From Gallionella sp. (GTDB lineage Bacteria > Pseudomonadota > Gammaproteobacteria > Burkholderiales > Gallionellaceae), in NCBI GenBank assembly GCA_030653355.1, contig JAURZN010000095.1:1-64000 (forward strand): 64,000 nucleotides of DNA, in the 5' to 3' direction. Position 1 is the first letter of the stretch; every line of letters begins with the position of its first letter. The position numbers and the translations under genes were made by a program. Positions 9,116-18,410 of the stretch are shown here, in pieces. The notes under the pieces were generated by a model, which saw only the letters and a program-made list of their open reading frames with translations, was not told where the DNA came from and ran no database searches.

Positions 9116-10198
9116 TCAACCGTTGCTCTGTGCAAACTCATTCATGAATTCCACCAGCGCCTGCACACCGGCCAGCGGCATCGCGTTATAGATTGAGGCG
9201 CGCATACCGCCCACCGAACGATGGCCCTTGAGCTGCAACAAACCACGCGCGTCGGCCTGCTTGATGAATGCGCTATCCAGCGCCGCATCTTTCAGGGTAA
9301 ATGGCACATTCATGCGCGAGCGGTTAGCGATTGCGACCGGGCAGTTGTAGAAACCGTTGCTGCCATCAATCGCGGCATACAGCAGATTGGCCTTGGCGAT
9401 ATTGGCTTGCTCCATCGCGGCGATACCGCCGTTGCGTTTCAACATCTGGAACACCAGGCCGGCGATGTAGATGCCGTAGGTCGGCGGCGTGTTGTACATG
9501 GAATCATTGTCGGCATGCGTCTTATAGTCCAGCATGGTCGGCGTACCCGCGACCACCTGTCCGATCAGATCCTCACGCACAATGACGATAGTCAGACCCG
9601 CCGGGCCGATATTTTTTTGCGCACCCGCATAGATCAGGCCATATTTGGACACATCGACCGGACGCGACAAAATAGTGGAGGACATATCCGCCACCAGCGG
9701 CACGGAACCCGCCTCCGGCAGCCAGTTGAATTCAACACCGCCTATGGTTTCGTTGGGGGTAAAGTGCAGATAAGCCGCATCCGGATCGCACTTCCATGCC
9801 GCAAAATCAGGCACGTAGGAAAAATTCTTGTCTGCACTGGTCGCAACGACATTTACGCTGGCGAATTTTTTCGCTTCCGAAATCGCCTTCTTCGACCACT
9901 CACCGGTATTCAAATAATCCGCTGTCGTCTTGCCGCGCAACAAATTCATCGGGATCATCGCGAACTGTGAACTGGCGCCGCCTTGCAGAAACAACACCTT
10001 ATAATTAGCCGGAATGTCCATCAACTCGCGCAAATCGGCCTCGGCCTGCGCCGCGATACCCATGAATTCCTTGCCGCGATGCGACATTTCCATCACAGAC
10101 ATGCCGCTGCCCTGCCAGTCCAGCATTTCCGACTGCGCCTGTTGCAACACTTCTTTCGGCAATACTGCCGGACCCGCACTAAAGTTGTAGATAGTCAT
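9116..10198 (-). CDS. serC: Phosphoserine aminotransferase
   Basis: A 360-residue PLP enzyme (class V fold) making phosphoserine from 3-phosphohydroxypyruvate, and able in many bacteria to serve pyridoxal phosphate synthesis. Signatures are [12 protein letters not shown] at the N-terminus, [16 protein letters not shown], and the PLP lysine in [14 protein letters not shown]. The start [10 protein letters not shown] at 10198 was preferred to an upstream in-frame ATG on family grounds. It is followed by serA, so both serine-branch enzymes are co-transcribed. Confidence 0.95.
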   Translation of the reverse strand: MTIYNFSAGPAVLPKEVLQQAQSEMLDWQGSGMSVMEMSHRGKEFMGIAAQAEADLRELMDIPANYKVLFLQGGASSQFAMIPMNLLRGKTTADYLNTGEWSKKAISEAKKFASVNVVATSADKNFSYVPDFAAWKCDPDAAYLHFTPNETIGGVEFNWLPEAGSVPLVADMSSTILSRPVDVSKYGLIYAGAQKNIGPAGLTIVIVREDLIGQVVAGTPTMLDYKTHADNDSMYNTPPTYGIYIAGLVFQMLKRNGGIAAMEQANIAKANLLYAAIDGSNGFYNCPVAIANRSRMNVPFTLKDAALDSAFIKQADARGLLQLKGHRSVGGMRASIYNAMPLAGVQALVEFMNEFAQSNG

Positions 10199-10255
10199 TA
10201 CCACTCTCCGATTTTGAATAAAAATATAAGATTGAGAATTAAGGTACGAAAAAAC

Positions 10256-10358
10256 CTGGCGCGCCACCCCCACTCAGCCCTTCATTCAGCAACAGCAGCC
10301 TTGGCTGCGTTGTTGCGTGGGAAGACCCGTGCGGCCTCAGCCCTCAGTCCTCAGTCCT
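10256..10358. repeat. Repeat-rich spacer at the gyrA-serC junction
   Basis: The 152-base gap holds a GC-rich hairpin (GCAGCC at 10300-10305 pairing with GGCTGC just after) flanked by CTCAGCCCT and CTCAGTCCT heptad-like tracts. The second tract runs through the gyrA stop codon, so the last gyrA codons (GQD) are encoded by repeat sequence. The heptads resemble those inserted in aroA. No T-run terminator is seen, so gyrA-serC readthrough is possible. Confidence 0.55.
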
Positions 10359-12915
10359 GGCCTTCCTCTTCTTCTTCCGGCTCGACAAGACGACTCAGGC
10401 CGGCCAGCTTTTCGCCCTTCTCCATATTCATCAGCGTAACGCCCTGCGTGGTGCGACCCATCTGGCGTATTTCCCTGACGCGCGTACGTATCAGCACGCC
10501 GCTGGTACCGATCAGCATGATCTCGTCATCGGCATTCACCAGCGTTGCCGCAACCACCTTACCGTTGCGCGCTGAAGTCTGAATCGCAATCATGCCCTGC
10601 GTGCCGCGCCCGTGTCGGGTGTATTCCGTGATCGGGCTACGCTTACCGTAACCGTTTTCAGTCGCGGTCAACACGCTTTGCTGTTCATTCTCGGCTACCA
10701 GCAGGGAGATGACGTGTTGTTTGGCGGCCAGCTTCATCCCGCGCACGCCGCGTGAGGCACGACCGGTCGCCCGCACATCGTTTTCATCGAAACGCACGGC
10801 CTTGCCGCCGTTCGAGAACAACATCACATCGTGCTTGCCATCGGTAATCGCCACGCCAATCAGGAAATCGTCTTCATCCAGATTGATCGCGATGATGCCG
10901 CGCTTCATCGGACGTGAGAAATCATTCAGCGTGGTCTTTTTCACCGTACCGTTGGACGTGGCGAAGAACACATATTTGTCTTCGACGAATTCGGTCACCG
11001 GCAGAATTGCGTTGATCTTCTCGCCCTCCTCCAGCGGCAGCAGATTCACGATAGGCTTGCCGCGTGCCGTGCGGCTGCCTTGCGGCACTTCATAGACCTT
11101 GAGCCAGTAAACGCGACCGCGATTGGAGAAGCACAGAATGAAATTGTGCGTGTTGGCGACAAACAGGTTATCGATAAAATCGTCTTCCTTGTTGGTCGTA
11201 GCCTGCTTACCGCGCCCGCCGCGTTTCTGCGCACGGTACTCATCCATTTTCTGCGCCTTGATATAACCGCCGTGCGACAGGGTAACCACCACGTCTTCCG
11301 GCGGAATCAGGTCTTCCATACTCATGTCTTGCGTGTGCGTGACGATCTCGCTGCGGCGTTTGTCGCCAAACTGCGCTTTCACGGCGACCAGTTCATCGCC
11401 GATGATGGCGGTGACGCGTTCCGGCTTGGCCAGAATGTCGAGCAGATCGGCAATCTTATCCATCACATCGCGGTATTCGCCGATGATCTTGTCCTGCTCC
11501 ATGCCGGTCAGGCGTTGCAGACGCAATTCCAGAATAGCCTGTGCCTGTGCATCGGAAAGGTGGTACCAGCGCACCTCATCCTTGCTCACCAGACCGAACT
11601 GCGGTGCCAGCCCGTCCGGACGCGATGCATCACTGACGCGGCTCAACATATCTTCCACCAGCGAAGAACGCCAGCTGCGTGCCATCAGTTCACGCTTGGC
11701 ATCAGCGGGAGAGGGTGCGGCCTTGATCATGGCGATAATCTCGTCCACATTGGAAAGCGCAACCGCCAGACCTTCCAGCACATGGCCGCGTTCGCGGGCT
11801 TTGCGCAGTTCAAACAGAGTGCGGCGCGTGACGACTTCGCGGCGGTGACGCAAGAAAGCGTCCATTATCTGTTTGAGGTTGAGCAACCTGGGCTGACCAT
11901 CCACGATGGCGACCATGTTGATACCAAAACTATCCTGCATCTGGGTATCTTTGTACAGGCGATTGAGCAGCACATCGGCATTCTCGCCACGCTTCAACTC
12001 GATCACCGCACGCATCCCGGACTTGTCCGATTCGTCGCGAATTTCCGAGATGCCTTCCAGACGTTTTTCACGCACCATCTCGCCGATCTTCATCAGCAGA
12101 TTGGCCTTGTTCACCTGGTACGGCAGCTCGTCGATAATAATGGCCTGGCGTTCGCCCTTGCCAATATCCTCGAAGTGACAGCGCGCGCGCATAATCACCC
12201 GACCACGACCGGTACGGTAACCGTCTTTTACTCCCGCCAGACCATAGATAAAACCGGCCGTAGGGAAATCGGGAGCCGGAACGTATTCGATCAGCTCCTC
12301 GATATCCATGTCAGGATTCTTCAGCAGCGCCAGACAGGCATCGATCACCTCAGACATATTGTGCGGTGGAATGTTGGTCGCCATACCCACCGCGATACCG
12401 GAAGAACCGTTCACCAGCAGATTGGGGAAACGTGCAGGCAACACCAGCGGCTCATGCTCTGAACCGTCATAGTTCGGCCCGAAATTCACCGTCTCCTTGT
12501 CCAGGTCGGAAAGCAATTCATGCGCAATTTTGGACATGCGGATTTCGGTATAACGCATCGCCGCCGCATTATCGCCATCCACCGAACCGAAGTTACCCTG
12601 CCCGTCCACCAGCATATAACGCAACGAGAACGGCTGTGCCATACGTACGATGGTGTCATACACAGCGGTATCACCATGCGGGTGATACTTACCGATTACG
12701 TCACCGACGATACGCGCCGATTTTTTGTAAGCGCGATTCCAGTCGTTCGACAATTCGTGCATCGCAAACAGCACCCGGCGGTGTACCGGCTTCAAGCCAT
12801 CGCGCACATCCGGCAGCGCACGTCCAACAATCACGCTCATCGCATAGTCGAGATATGACTTGCGCATTTCTTCTTCAAGGCTGACCGGCAGGGTTTCTTT
12901 AGCGAATTGTTCCAT
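10351..12915 (-). CDS. gyrA: DNA gyrase subunit A
   Basis: An 854-residue subunit of the type IIA topoisomerase that introduces negative supercoils. The N-terminus [21 protein letters not shown], the catalytic Tyr122 in MRYTEIR, and the quinolone region [10 protein letters not shown] with Thr83 and Asp87 (E. coli numbering fits exactly) are seen. The C-terminal beta-pinwheel has a GyrA-box-like QKRGGRGK, and the protein ends in an acidic EEEEEGQD tail. Start ATG 12915 is fixed by the family N-terminus. It heads the serC-serA-pheA block. A terminator-like hairpin lies 23 bases upstream of its start codon. Confidence 0.97.
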   Translation of the reverse strand: MEQFAKETLPVSLEEEMRKSYLDYAMSVIVGRALPDVRDGLKPVHRRVLFAMHELSNDWNRAYKKSARIVGDVIGKYHPHGDTAVYDTIVRMAQPFSLRYMLVDGQGNFGSVDGDNAAAMRYTEIRMSKIAHELLSDLDKETVNFGPNYDGSEHEPLVLPARFPNLLVNGSSGIAVGMATNIPPHNMSEVIDACLALLKNPDMDIEELIEYVPAPDFPTAGFIYGLAGVKDGYRTGRGRVIMRARCHFEDIGKGERQAIIIDELPYQVNKANLLMKIGEMVREKRLEGISEIRDESDKSGMRAVIELKRGENADVLLNRLYKDTQMQDSFGINMVAIVDGQPRLLNLKQIMDAFLRHRREVVTRRTLFELRKARERGHVLEGLAVALSNVDEIIAMIKAAPSPADAKRELMARSWRSSLVEDMLSRVSDASRPDGLAPQFGLVSKDEVRWYHLSDAQAQAILELRLQRLTGMEQDKIIGEYRDVMDKIADLLDILAKPERVTAIIGDELVAVKAQFGDKRRSEIVTHTQDMSMEDLIPPEDVVVTLSHGGYIKAQKMDEYRAQKRGGRGKQATTNKEDDFIDNLFVANTHNFILCFSNRGRVYWLKVYEVPQGSRTARGKPIVNLLPLEEGEKINAILPVTEFVEDKYVFFATSNGTVKKTTLNDFSRPMKRGIIAINLDEDDFLIGVAITDGKHDVMLFSNGGKAVRFDENDVRATGRASRGVRGMKLAAKQHVISLLVAENEQQSVLTATENGYGKRSPITEYTRHGRGTQGMIAIQTSARNGKVVAATLVNADDEIMLIGTSGVLIRTRVREIRQMGRTTQGVTLMNMEKGEKLAGLSRLVEPEEEEEGQD

Positions 12916-12937
12916 GGGTATTATGTGTAGTTGGCTC

Positions 12938-12969
12938 AAAAAAACAGCTTGCGAGTTTACCACAAGCTG
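12938..12969 (-). terminator. Intrinsic terminator / attenuator in the gyrA leader
   Basis: On the minus strand CAGCTTG and CAAGCTG (12963-12969 and 12945-12951) form a 7-bp stem with an 11-base loop, followed directly by seven Ts (12944-12938). No minus-strand gene lies upstream, since ubiG is divergent, and the T run ends 22 bases before the gyrA ATG. It could attenuate gyrA transcription or end a short leader RNA. Confidence 0.65.
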
Positions 12970-13042
12970 ATATTTCCAAGCCAGTCATTGCCCGGACATT
13001 ACCTTTGCGACGACAAGGAAGTCTGACTCGGCGCAGGAATAG

Positions 13043-13071
13043 TTGGCTACAGTAACAAGTTTTGCTAAAGT
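13043..13071 (+). promoter_or_regulatory. Predicted sigma-70 promoter of ubiG
   Basis: TTGGCT at 13043-13048 and TAAAGT at 13066-13071 are separated by 17 bases, about 31 bases before the ubiG ATG. It lies in the 187-base divergent gap between gyrA and ubiG. The match is moderate and untested. Confidence 0.5.
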
Positions 13072-13102
13072 CGCGACCTAGCCATCCAACCACACGCCCG
13101 CC

Positions 13103-13798
13103 ATGAGCAACGCCGACCCCGTCGAAATCGAAAAATTCTCCCAGTTAGCCCACAAATGGTGGGACCCGCACAGCGAATTCAAACCGCTGCACGAAATCAA
13201 CCCGCTGCGCCTGAGCTATATCGATCGTTTTGCCGGACTTGCCGGCAAGACCGTACTGGATGTCGGCTGTGGCGGCGGAATCCTGTCGGAAAGCATGGCC
13301 GGACTGAATGCAAACGTCACAGGCATCGATTTATCCGACAAAGCCCTGCAAGTTGCCAGACTGCATCTGCTGGAGAGCGGCAAGCAGGTCAATTATCGCA
13401 AGCTCGCCGTGGAAGACATGGCAGCCGAATGTCCCGGCACCTTTGACATCGTCACCTGCCTTGAAATGCTTGAACACGTACCGAATCCTGACAGCGTGAT
13501 TGCAGCCTGTGCAAAGCTGGTCAAACCGGGTGGCCAGGTATTTTTTTCCACGCTCAACCGCAACCCAAAATCCTATTTGTTCGCCGTAATCGGCGCGGAA
13601 TATGTGCTGAATATGCTGCCGCGCGGCACGCATGACTACGCAAAATTCATCAAGCCCTCCGAACTAGCTCAATCCTGTCGCAATGCCGGGCTGAATGTGA
13701 ATGACCTGATCGGCATGAGCTACAACCCGCTCAGCAAAGTGTATTCCTTAGGCAAAGATACGGACGTGAATTACATGATGGCCTGCCGTCTTGAATAA
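13103..13798 (+). CDS. ubiG: Ubiquinone biosynthesis O-methyltransferase
   Basis: A 231-residue SAM methyltransferase that performs both O-methylations in ubiquinone synthesis. Seen are the family N-terminus [18 protein letters not shown] motif [14 protein letters not shown], and [11 protein letters not shown]. The start ATG 13103 gives the usual length. Its last codons overlap the start of gph, a common pairing in betaproteobacteria. Confidence 0.96.
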   Translation: MSNADPVEIEKFSQLAHKWWDPHSEFKPLHEINPLRLSYIDRFAGLAGKTVLDVGCGGGILSESMAGLNANVTGIDLSDKALQVARLHLLESGKQVNYRKLAVEDMAAECPGTFDIVTCLEMLEHVPNPDSVIAACAKLVKPGGQVFFSTLNRNPKSYLFAVIGAEYVLNMLPRGTHDYAKFIKPSELAQSCRNAGLNVNDLIGMSYNPLSKVYSLGKDTDVNYMMACRLE

Positions 13799-14507
13799 CA
13801 CCCTCTCCTTCCCCTCTCACACGAGCGGGAAGCGCGACAGTGCGGGAGAGGGGGTTGTCAAAGCCGTTCTGTTCGACCTGGACGGCACCTTCGCCGACAC
13901 CGCCCCCGACCTCGCGGCCGCACTCAATCACGCCCGCGCCGCGCGTCAACTGCCGCCACTTCCCCTGGCAACTATCCGTCCCCAAGCCTCACACGGCGCG
14001 CGCGGCCTGCTCAAAATCGGCTTCGGCATCGAGCCGGATGCGCCGGATTACAACGCCCTGCGCGACATCCTGCTCAAGCACTACGAGCACAATATCTGCG
14101 TGCATACACACCTGTTTGACGGCATGGACGAACTGATTGCCGAACTAGAACATCGCAACATCAAGTGGGGCATCATCACCAACAAACCGCATATCTATAC
14201 CCTGCCCCTGATGCAGGCGCTGGGATATGCCGGGCGCGCCGCCTGTTTGATCAGCGGCGACAGCTACGCAAATGCGAAGCCTCATCCCGAGCCTATGCTC
14301 AGAGCCTGCGACATTATCGGGATAGCGCCCGAGCACTGCCTCTATCTGGGCGACGATGTGCGCGACATGCAAGCCGCCAATGCCGCCGCCATGCGCGGCA
14401 TCATCGCGCGCTACGGCTATATCGGCAGCGATACCGTGCTCGCAGACTGGAACGCGCACGCAATTATTGACCACCCCGGTGAACTTCTATCCCTGATCGC
14501 GCTCTGA
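13791..14507 (+). CDS. gph: Phosphoglycolate phosphatase (HAD family)
   Basis: A 238-residue HAD phosphatase that removes 2-phosphoglycolate. The nucleophile motif is [16 protein letters not shown] (residues 26-41); IITNKP and [13 protein letters not shown] are the later HAD motifs. Gph normally begins only a few residues before this motif, but here no ATG or GTG lies close in frame. The likely start is TTG 13791, overlapping the ubiG stop by 8 bases. That adds about 24 residues encoded by a palindromic repeat (13801-13852). Function is secure, the exact start is not. Confidence 0.88.
   Translation: MNNTLSFPSHTSGKRDSAGEGVVKAVLFDLDGTFADTAPDLAAALNHARAARQLPPLPLATIRPQASHGARGLLKIGFGIEPDAPDYNALRDILLKHYEHNICVHTHLFDGMDELIAELEHRNIKWGIITNKPHIYTLPLMQALGYAGRAACLISGDSYANAKPHPEPMLRACDIIGIAPEHCLYLGDDVRDMQAANAAAMRGIIARYGYIGSDTVLADWNAHAIIDHPGELLSLIAL
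13801..13852. repeat. CCCTCTCC palindrome at the 5' end of gph
   Basis: CCCTCTCC at 13801-13808 is inverted at 13845-13852 (GGAGAGGG), with an inner GAGCGGGAAGCGCGACAG core. The CCCTCTCC...GGAGAGGG element is a widespread dispersed repeat. It lies inside the predicted N-terminal coding part of gph and directly after the ubiG stop, so its stem-loop may affect gph translation. Confidence 0.7.
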
Positions 14508-14510
14508 ACC

Positions 14511-14519
14511 TGCTACAAT
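14511..14519 (+). promoter_or_regulatory. Extended -10 promoter element of ssrA
   Basis: TGCTACAAT directly after the gph stop is an extended -10 (TGnTACAAT). No good -35 is seen in the 3' end of gph. A start near 14526 would give a precursor with about 30 bases before the mature tmRNA 5' end at 14557. Confidence 0.55.
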
Positions 14520-14556
14520 CGCTGACGTTTTGCAGCGTGAGCAGCAAAAACCAACC

Positions 14557-14924
14557 GGGGACGACTTGGCTTCGACGTGGGTTGCAAAGCAGAGTAGGGC
14601 ATACCGAGGACCCGCAACCTCGTAAATCAGCTGGAAAAAACTAGTCGCAAACGACGAAAACTACGCTTTAGCCGCTTAGTCGGCTAGACCTCACACCATG
14701 CTGTCTGTGGAGTGGCTCAAGGCAGCAATGCCGCGATGAGTGAGGTACTAACACAGAATCGTGTCGTGCAGGGTTACTTTGTACGAAGCTAAAACTAAGG
14801 TAACTCGTCCCGTACCAGCCCGCCAGTTGGCGTGTCCGGGATTAAATTAAATAGCATGGCTAAGTATGTAGAACTGCCTGTAGAGTGCTTGCGGACGCGG
14901 GTTCAATTCCCGCCGTCTCCACCA
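14557..14924 (+). ncRNA. ssrA: Transfer-messenger RNA (tmRNA)
   Basis: The 5' GGGGACG pairs with CGTCTCC near the 3' end to form the acceptor stem, and the gene encodes CCA (ending at 14924). A T-arm GGTTCAATTCC is present. The tag reading frame at 14647-14679 encodes ANDENYALAA followed by TAG. The molecule rescues stalled ribosomes with SmpB. Length and layout are those of one-piece tmRNA. ssrA is a frequent integration target, but no duplicated 3' end was found within this window. Confidence 0.97.
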
Positions 14925-14930
14925 ATATTA

Positions 14931-14964
14931 AGGACTCAGACATTCTCTGAGTCCTTTTCTTTTT
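14931..14964 (+). terminator. Intrinsic terminator of ssrA
   Basis: AGGACTCAGA (14931-14940) pairs perfectly with TCTGAGTCCT (14946-14955) around a 5-base loop, followed by TTTCTTTTT. It starts 6 bases after the tmRNA 3' end. Confidence 0.92.
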
Positions 14965-15002
14965 CCACACCCCCCGCGCACTGTAGCTTAATTTTCAATA
15001 GG

Positions 15003-15110
15003 TTGCGGACTTCGCATCTCACCACTGCCCTCAAGCTCTGCGGGTATTCTCTCTTCATGGAGGGATATTCTCCGGCGACTCTCTCAAGCCCTCCAAGCCG
15101 AAGTCCGCAA
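15003..15110. repeat. Widely spaced inverted repeat between ssrA and the AbiH gene
   Basis: TTGCGGACTTCG at 15003-15014 is exactly inverted at 15099-15110, enclosing 84 bases that contain two GGRTATTCTC copies. No gene is evident in 14965-15219. This is the boundary between the chromosome and the phage/accessory region, so the repeat could be part of an insertion end, but nothing proves it. Confidence 0.5.
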
Positions 15111-15219
15111 AGGTCAAAAATTACCTCCTTTATTTTCAGCGAATTACGCGCGGACTCGGATAAACGGTTTGATGGTGAAATTGCTAGGCGAGAACTTCCG
15201 CGAACTTTAAAATTGCGTC

Positions 15220-16158
15220 ATGGAACAATTTAGATTAACAGCGACGAGCTACCCGACCTCCGCCAACAAACTCTATGTCATTGGCAACGGCTTTGACCTG
15301 TGGCATGGAATTCCTTCTAGCTATGGTGATTTCAAGCAATATGTGAGACACCATGACCATAATCTATTTGAAGCGGTCGAAAATTATCTTCCAACGGAAA
15401 GTAACTGGAGTGACCTTGAAGACGCGTTAGCCAACGTTGATGTAGACGGCATCATCTACAACCTCGGCGACTTTATGGTGTCCTACAGTGCTGACGATTG
15501 GAGTGATTCCTACCACCACGATTTCCAGTACGAGGTCGATCTGGTCGTACAACGGCTATCGACAGAACTCAGGACGCAGTTCGGGCAGTGGATACGGACA
15601 CTGAAAATTCCGACCCCAGATACAGCGACTAAGTGTTTAACTACAATTGACAAGGGGGCGATATTCTTGTCTTTCAATTACACGTCAACACTTAAAGATT
15701 TGTATGGCGTGGCAGATGGACATGTTCTGCACATCCATGGCAACGCAGCCCAGCAAGACCAGGAATTGATACTCGGGCATTCATGGAACCCTAAACAACG
15801 AAAATCGCTCAATGACCGTCCAGACATCGAAGAAGTCGATACTCGCCTCATGGAGGCAAACAATATTCTGGACAACTACTTTTCCACAACCTTCAAGCCA
15901 TCACAGCAACTGATTCAAGAACATAGTCAATTTTTTACACAACTTAATGCAATCGACACAGTATGTGTGCTCGGACATTCACTATCCGACGTAGATCGCC
16001 CTTATTTTCAAGCAATTCTCTCAAGAAAAAGTATTGCCACAGCTCAATGGTACATTGCCTGCCGTTCGAATGAAGATTGTGAAAAAAAATCTGCCAGGCT
16101 CACTGAACTTGGGGTTAATAGTCGCAGGGTTGTGACAGTGCTTTGGGAGGACTTTTAA
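15220..16158 (+). CDS. AbiH-family abortive infection protein
   Basis: A 312-residue protein with the AbiH signature near its N-terminus: KLYVIGNGFDLWHGIPSSYG (residues 19-38), then FLSFNYTSTL and VLHIHGNA in the middle and VLGHSLSDVDRPYF near the C-terminus. AbiH was first described on lactococcal plasmids as an abortive infection protein; its activity is poorly known. Its base composition is more AT-rich than the neighbouring host genes. It stands alone between ssrA and the recombinase cassette, and converges on it, so it looks like accessory cargo. The family call is good; activity against phage is inferred. Confidence 0.82.
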   Translation: MEQFRLTATSYPTSANKLYVIGNGFDLWHGIPSSYGDFKQYVRHHDHNLFEAVENYLPTESNWSDLEDALANVDVDGIIYNLGDFMVSYSADDWSDSYHHDFQYEVDLVVQRLSTELRTQFGQWIRTLKIPTPDTATKCLTTIDKGAIFLSFNYTSTLKDLYGVADGHVLHIHGNAAQQDQELILGHSWNPKQRKSLNDRPDIEEVDTRLMEANNILDNYFSTTFKPSQQLIQEHSQFFTQLNAIDTVCVLGHSLSDVDRPYFQAILSRKSIATAQWYIACRSNEDCEKKSARLTELGVNSRRVVTVLWEDF

Positions 16159-16168
16159 TTATTTCGGT

Positions 16169-16567
16169 CTATCCCCACACCAGCGGCGGATCAACGGCCA
16201 TGTCGAATAGGATCGCATCGTCTGGCAGCGTATCATCCAAAATCGCCGCAATCGTCCACGGAGGCAGCAGGGTTAGGTTGATCATCTTACTTACATAGCT
16301 ACTGTCCACCCGCTCTCGGGTTGCCAGTTCGCGAATAGTGATTACCTCGCCCGATTCAAGCATCGTTCTCCAACGATAGCCACGAGCCAACGCCAATTGC
16401 ATCGACGTTGGTTTCAGTGGCAATTGTGCTGTACCCATTTCACCATTGGGAAGCGTGATTTTTTTGCACCCGCTCCGACGCTTGATCTTGATCGGGATGT
16501 TAAGCGTCAAAGTGCCGTTGCTGAACGGCACGGCCTCGGCGTGGCCTTCGATTTTGATGGAACTCAT
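16169..16567 (-). CDS. HTH protein of the recombinase cassette
   Basis: A 132-residue protein. Residues about 75-110 (EVITIRELATRERVDSSYVS) look like a KorB/ParB-type helix-turn-helix that ends in SKMINLTLLPP. Its start overlaps the recombinase stop by 4 bases, so the two are coupled. Small HTH proteins of this kind regularly follow serine recombinases in proteobacterial accessory regions. It may guide or regulate the recombinase, but the role is unknown. Confidence 0.65.
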   Translation of the reverse strand: MSSIKIEGHAEAVPFSNGTLTLNIPIKIKRRSGCKKITLPNGEMGTAQLPLKPTSMQLALARGYRWRTMLESGEVITIRELATRERVDSSYVSKMINLTLLPPWTIAAILDDTLPDDAILFDMAVDPPLVWG

Positions 16568-17916
16568 GCCATGGCCTCCTCGGTTGACGCTGCCGGTTGC
16601 ATCTCCCTGACAATCTGCTCGATGCCGTTGGCGCGCAGGCGCAGTTCAATGTTGCTCGGTGACACCACCACTTTTTCCACCAGCAGCCTGACGATACGTG
16701 ACTGCTCTGCCGGGAATAGTTGATCCCAAACTAAATCAAGCCGGGTCATGATCACCGTGATCTGTGCCTCGTCGATGTTGGCATCAAAATTATTTACCTG
16801 CGGCACGATCTCACCGATCATCGCCGGATTACGCATGATGCCGCGCAACTGATCCAGTACCGCCCCTTCCAACTGTGCTGCTGGCAACCTCGGCAAGCCT
16901 GATGCCCCGGCGTATTCCTTGGTATCGCGCTGCGGGATGTAATAGCGGTAGCTGCGTCCGCGTCTGTTGGTGGAGTGCCATGGCGACAAGGCGTAGCCGT
17001 CGCTGCCAAATACAATCCCCTTGAGCAGAAACGGCACCTTGGTGACTCGGGTAGTTTTGGCGCGGATGCGACCGTTGGTGGCCATAATCGCCTGCACATC
17101 GTCCCATAGTGATTTATCGATGATCGGCGGATGCTCCGCGTGATACCACTGTTCCTTGTGCCGCAACTCTCCAAGGTAGGTGCGGTTGTTGAGCAGCTTG
17201 TACAGCAGGCTTTTGTCGATCGGCTTGCCCGTGCGCACCTTTCCGTCCTGCGTCACCCATGCCTTGGAGGTAGCACCGTCCAGCTTCAATTCCTTGACCA
17301 GCAAGGTGGTCGATCCGATCTCAACAAAACGCTTGAAGATGTGCCGGGTTAGGCTCGCCTCCTTGGGATTGGGCACCAGTCGGCGATTTTCCACATCGTA
17401 GCCCAAGGGCGGGATGCCACCCATCCACATACCTTTCTTCTTGCTGGCGGTGATCTTGTCGCGGATGCGCTCGCCGGTGACCTCACGCTCGAACTGGGCA
17501 AAGGACAGTAGCACATTGAGCATCAGCCGCCCCATGCTGGTCGTGGTGTTGAACTGCTGGGTGACGGAAACAAATGACACTCCTTGGCGCTCGAACACCT
17601 CGACCATTCTGGAGAAATCGGAAAGGCTGCGGGTCAGGCGGTCAATTTTGTAGATCACGACCACATCGATCTTGCCCGCCTCGATGTCGGCGATCAGGCG
17701 CTTCAATCCCGGACGTTCCATGTTTCCACCGGAAAATGCCGGATCGTCATAATCGTCAGCGACTGCTATCCAGCCTTCTGCGCGCTGGCTGGCGATATAG
17801 GCATGACCGGCATCGCGCTGTGCATCGATTGAGTTGTATTCTTGATCCAGTCCTTCCTCGCTGGACTTGCGGGTGTAGACCGCGCAGCGCAGGCGGCGTT
17901 TGATTGTCTCGCTCAT
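16564..17916 (-). CDS. Large serine recombinase
   Basis: A 450-residue site-specific recombinase. The resolvase domain has the catalytic serine in VYTRKSSEEGLDQE (first of the two serines), RLTRSLSDFSRMVEV, and FAQFEREVTGERIRDK. A recombinase domain follows (GGIPPLGYDVENRRLVPN). The region that normally carries a zinc ribbon reads FGSDGYALSPWH, so the usual cysteines are missing. It is the only integrase-like gene in the window and lies close to ssrA, so it is the best candidate for integrating the prophage. However, the DUF2924 cassette also occurs outside prophages. Confidence 0.9.
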   Translation of the reverse strand: MSETIKRRLRCAVYTRKSSEEGLDQEYNSIDAQRDAGHAYIASQRAEGWIAVADDYDDPAFSGGNMERPGLKRLIADIEAGKIDVVVIYKIDRLTRSLSDFSRMVEVFERQGVSFVSVTQQFNTTTSMGRLMLNVLLSFAQFEREVTGERIRDKITASKKKGMWMGGIPPLGYDVENRRLVPNPKEASLTRHIFKRFVEIGSTTLLVKELKLDGATSKAWVTQDGKVRTGKPIDKSLLYKLLNNRTYLGELRHKEQWYHAEHPPIIDKSLWDDVQAIMATNGRIRAKTTRVTKVPFLLKGIVFGSDGYALSPWHSTNRRGRSYRYYIPQRDTKEYAGASGLPRLPAAQLEGAVLDQLRGIMRNPAMIGEIVPQVNNFDANIDEAQITVIMTRLDLVWDQLFPAEQSRIVRLLVEKVVVSPSNIELRLRANGIEQIVREMQPAASTEEAMA

Positions 17917-18410
17917 TTACTCACCACCTTCTTCGACTTCTTCACGGGTTGATTTTGACGAAGGCCGAAAAACAACGGCCCCGACCAGCGGGTGCTGGTG
18001 ATCTCGCGGGCAATGACCGACAGGTTGTTATAGCGCCGACCTTGGTATTCGTAGGTGCCTTCAGCCTCAATCGTCACCCGGTGCTCGACGTCCTGATACA
18101 GTCGGGTCAGCACGGTGCCGACCGGCGGAATGTAGTGCTTGGTCGGGGTTTGCATCTTGCCGCGCTCGATCAGGGTGGCGATTCGGCGCTGGTTGCTCTC
18201 CAGCATATTGCGGTCCACCTTGCGGAACTCGATCATCTGCAGTTTGTAAGCGATGCGGCGTTCAAGGAACTGCCGGTTGTGCGTCGGCGTATCCCCGCCG
18301 TACAGGCGTTTCCACAATGCCTTGATTGCTGCCATGTCCAGACTCGGCAATTGTGTGATCTGTGCCACCACCGATGGCGGCGTCACGAATGGGTGGATTT
18401 TCTGGTTCAT
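17913..18410 (-). CDS. DUF2924 protein
   Basis: A 165-residue basic protein with the DUF2924 pattern: LWKRLYGGDTPTHNRQFLERRIAYKLQ at residues about 33-59, then a Tudor-like small domain with GTVLTRLYQDVEHRVTI and YNNLSVIAREITSTRWSGPLFFGL. DUF2924 genes nearly always precede a serine recombinase. Its stop overlaps the recombinase start by 4 bases. It probably binds DNA and assists recombination; this is inferred from linkage. Confidence 0.82.
   Translation of the reverse strand: MNQKIHPFVTPPSVVAQITQLPSLDMAAIKALWKRLYGGDTPTHNRQFLERRIAYKLQMIEFRKVDRNMLESNQRRIATLIERGKMQTPTKHYIPPVGTVLTRLYQDVEHRVTIEAEGTYEYQGRRYNNLSVIAREITSTRWSGPLFFGLRQNQPVKKSKKVVSK

Noticed and set aside
11080..12462. 460-codon open frame on the plus strand opposite gyrA
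   Set aside because: It lies wholly within gyrA on the other strand, has no recognisable domain, and is typical of the antisense frame of a GC-rich conserved gene.
14647..14924. ssrA 3' end as the prophage attachment site
   Set aside because: Attractive because ssrA is a common target, but no second copy of the 3' end was seen at 52660-53090 and the integrase is a serine recombinase, so I do not claim it.
14832..15233. 133-codon frame crossing the end of ssrA
   Set aside because: It overlaps the tmRNA 3' part and its terminator; no family resemblance. The region is RNA and spacer.
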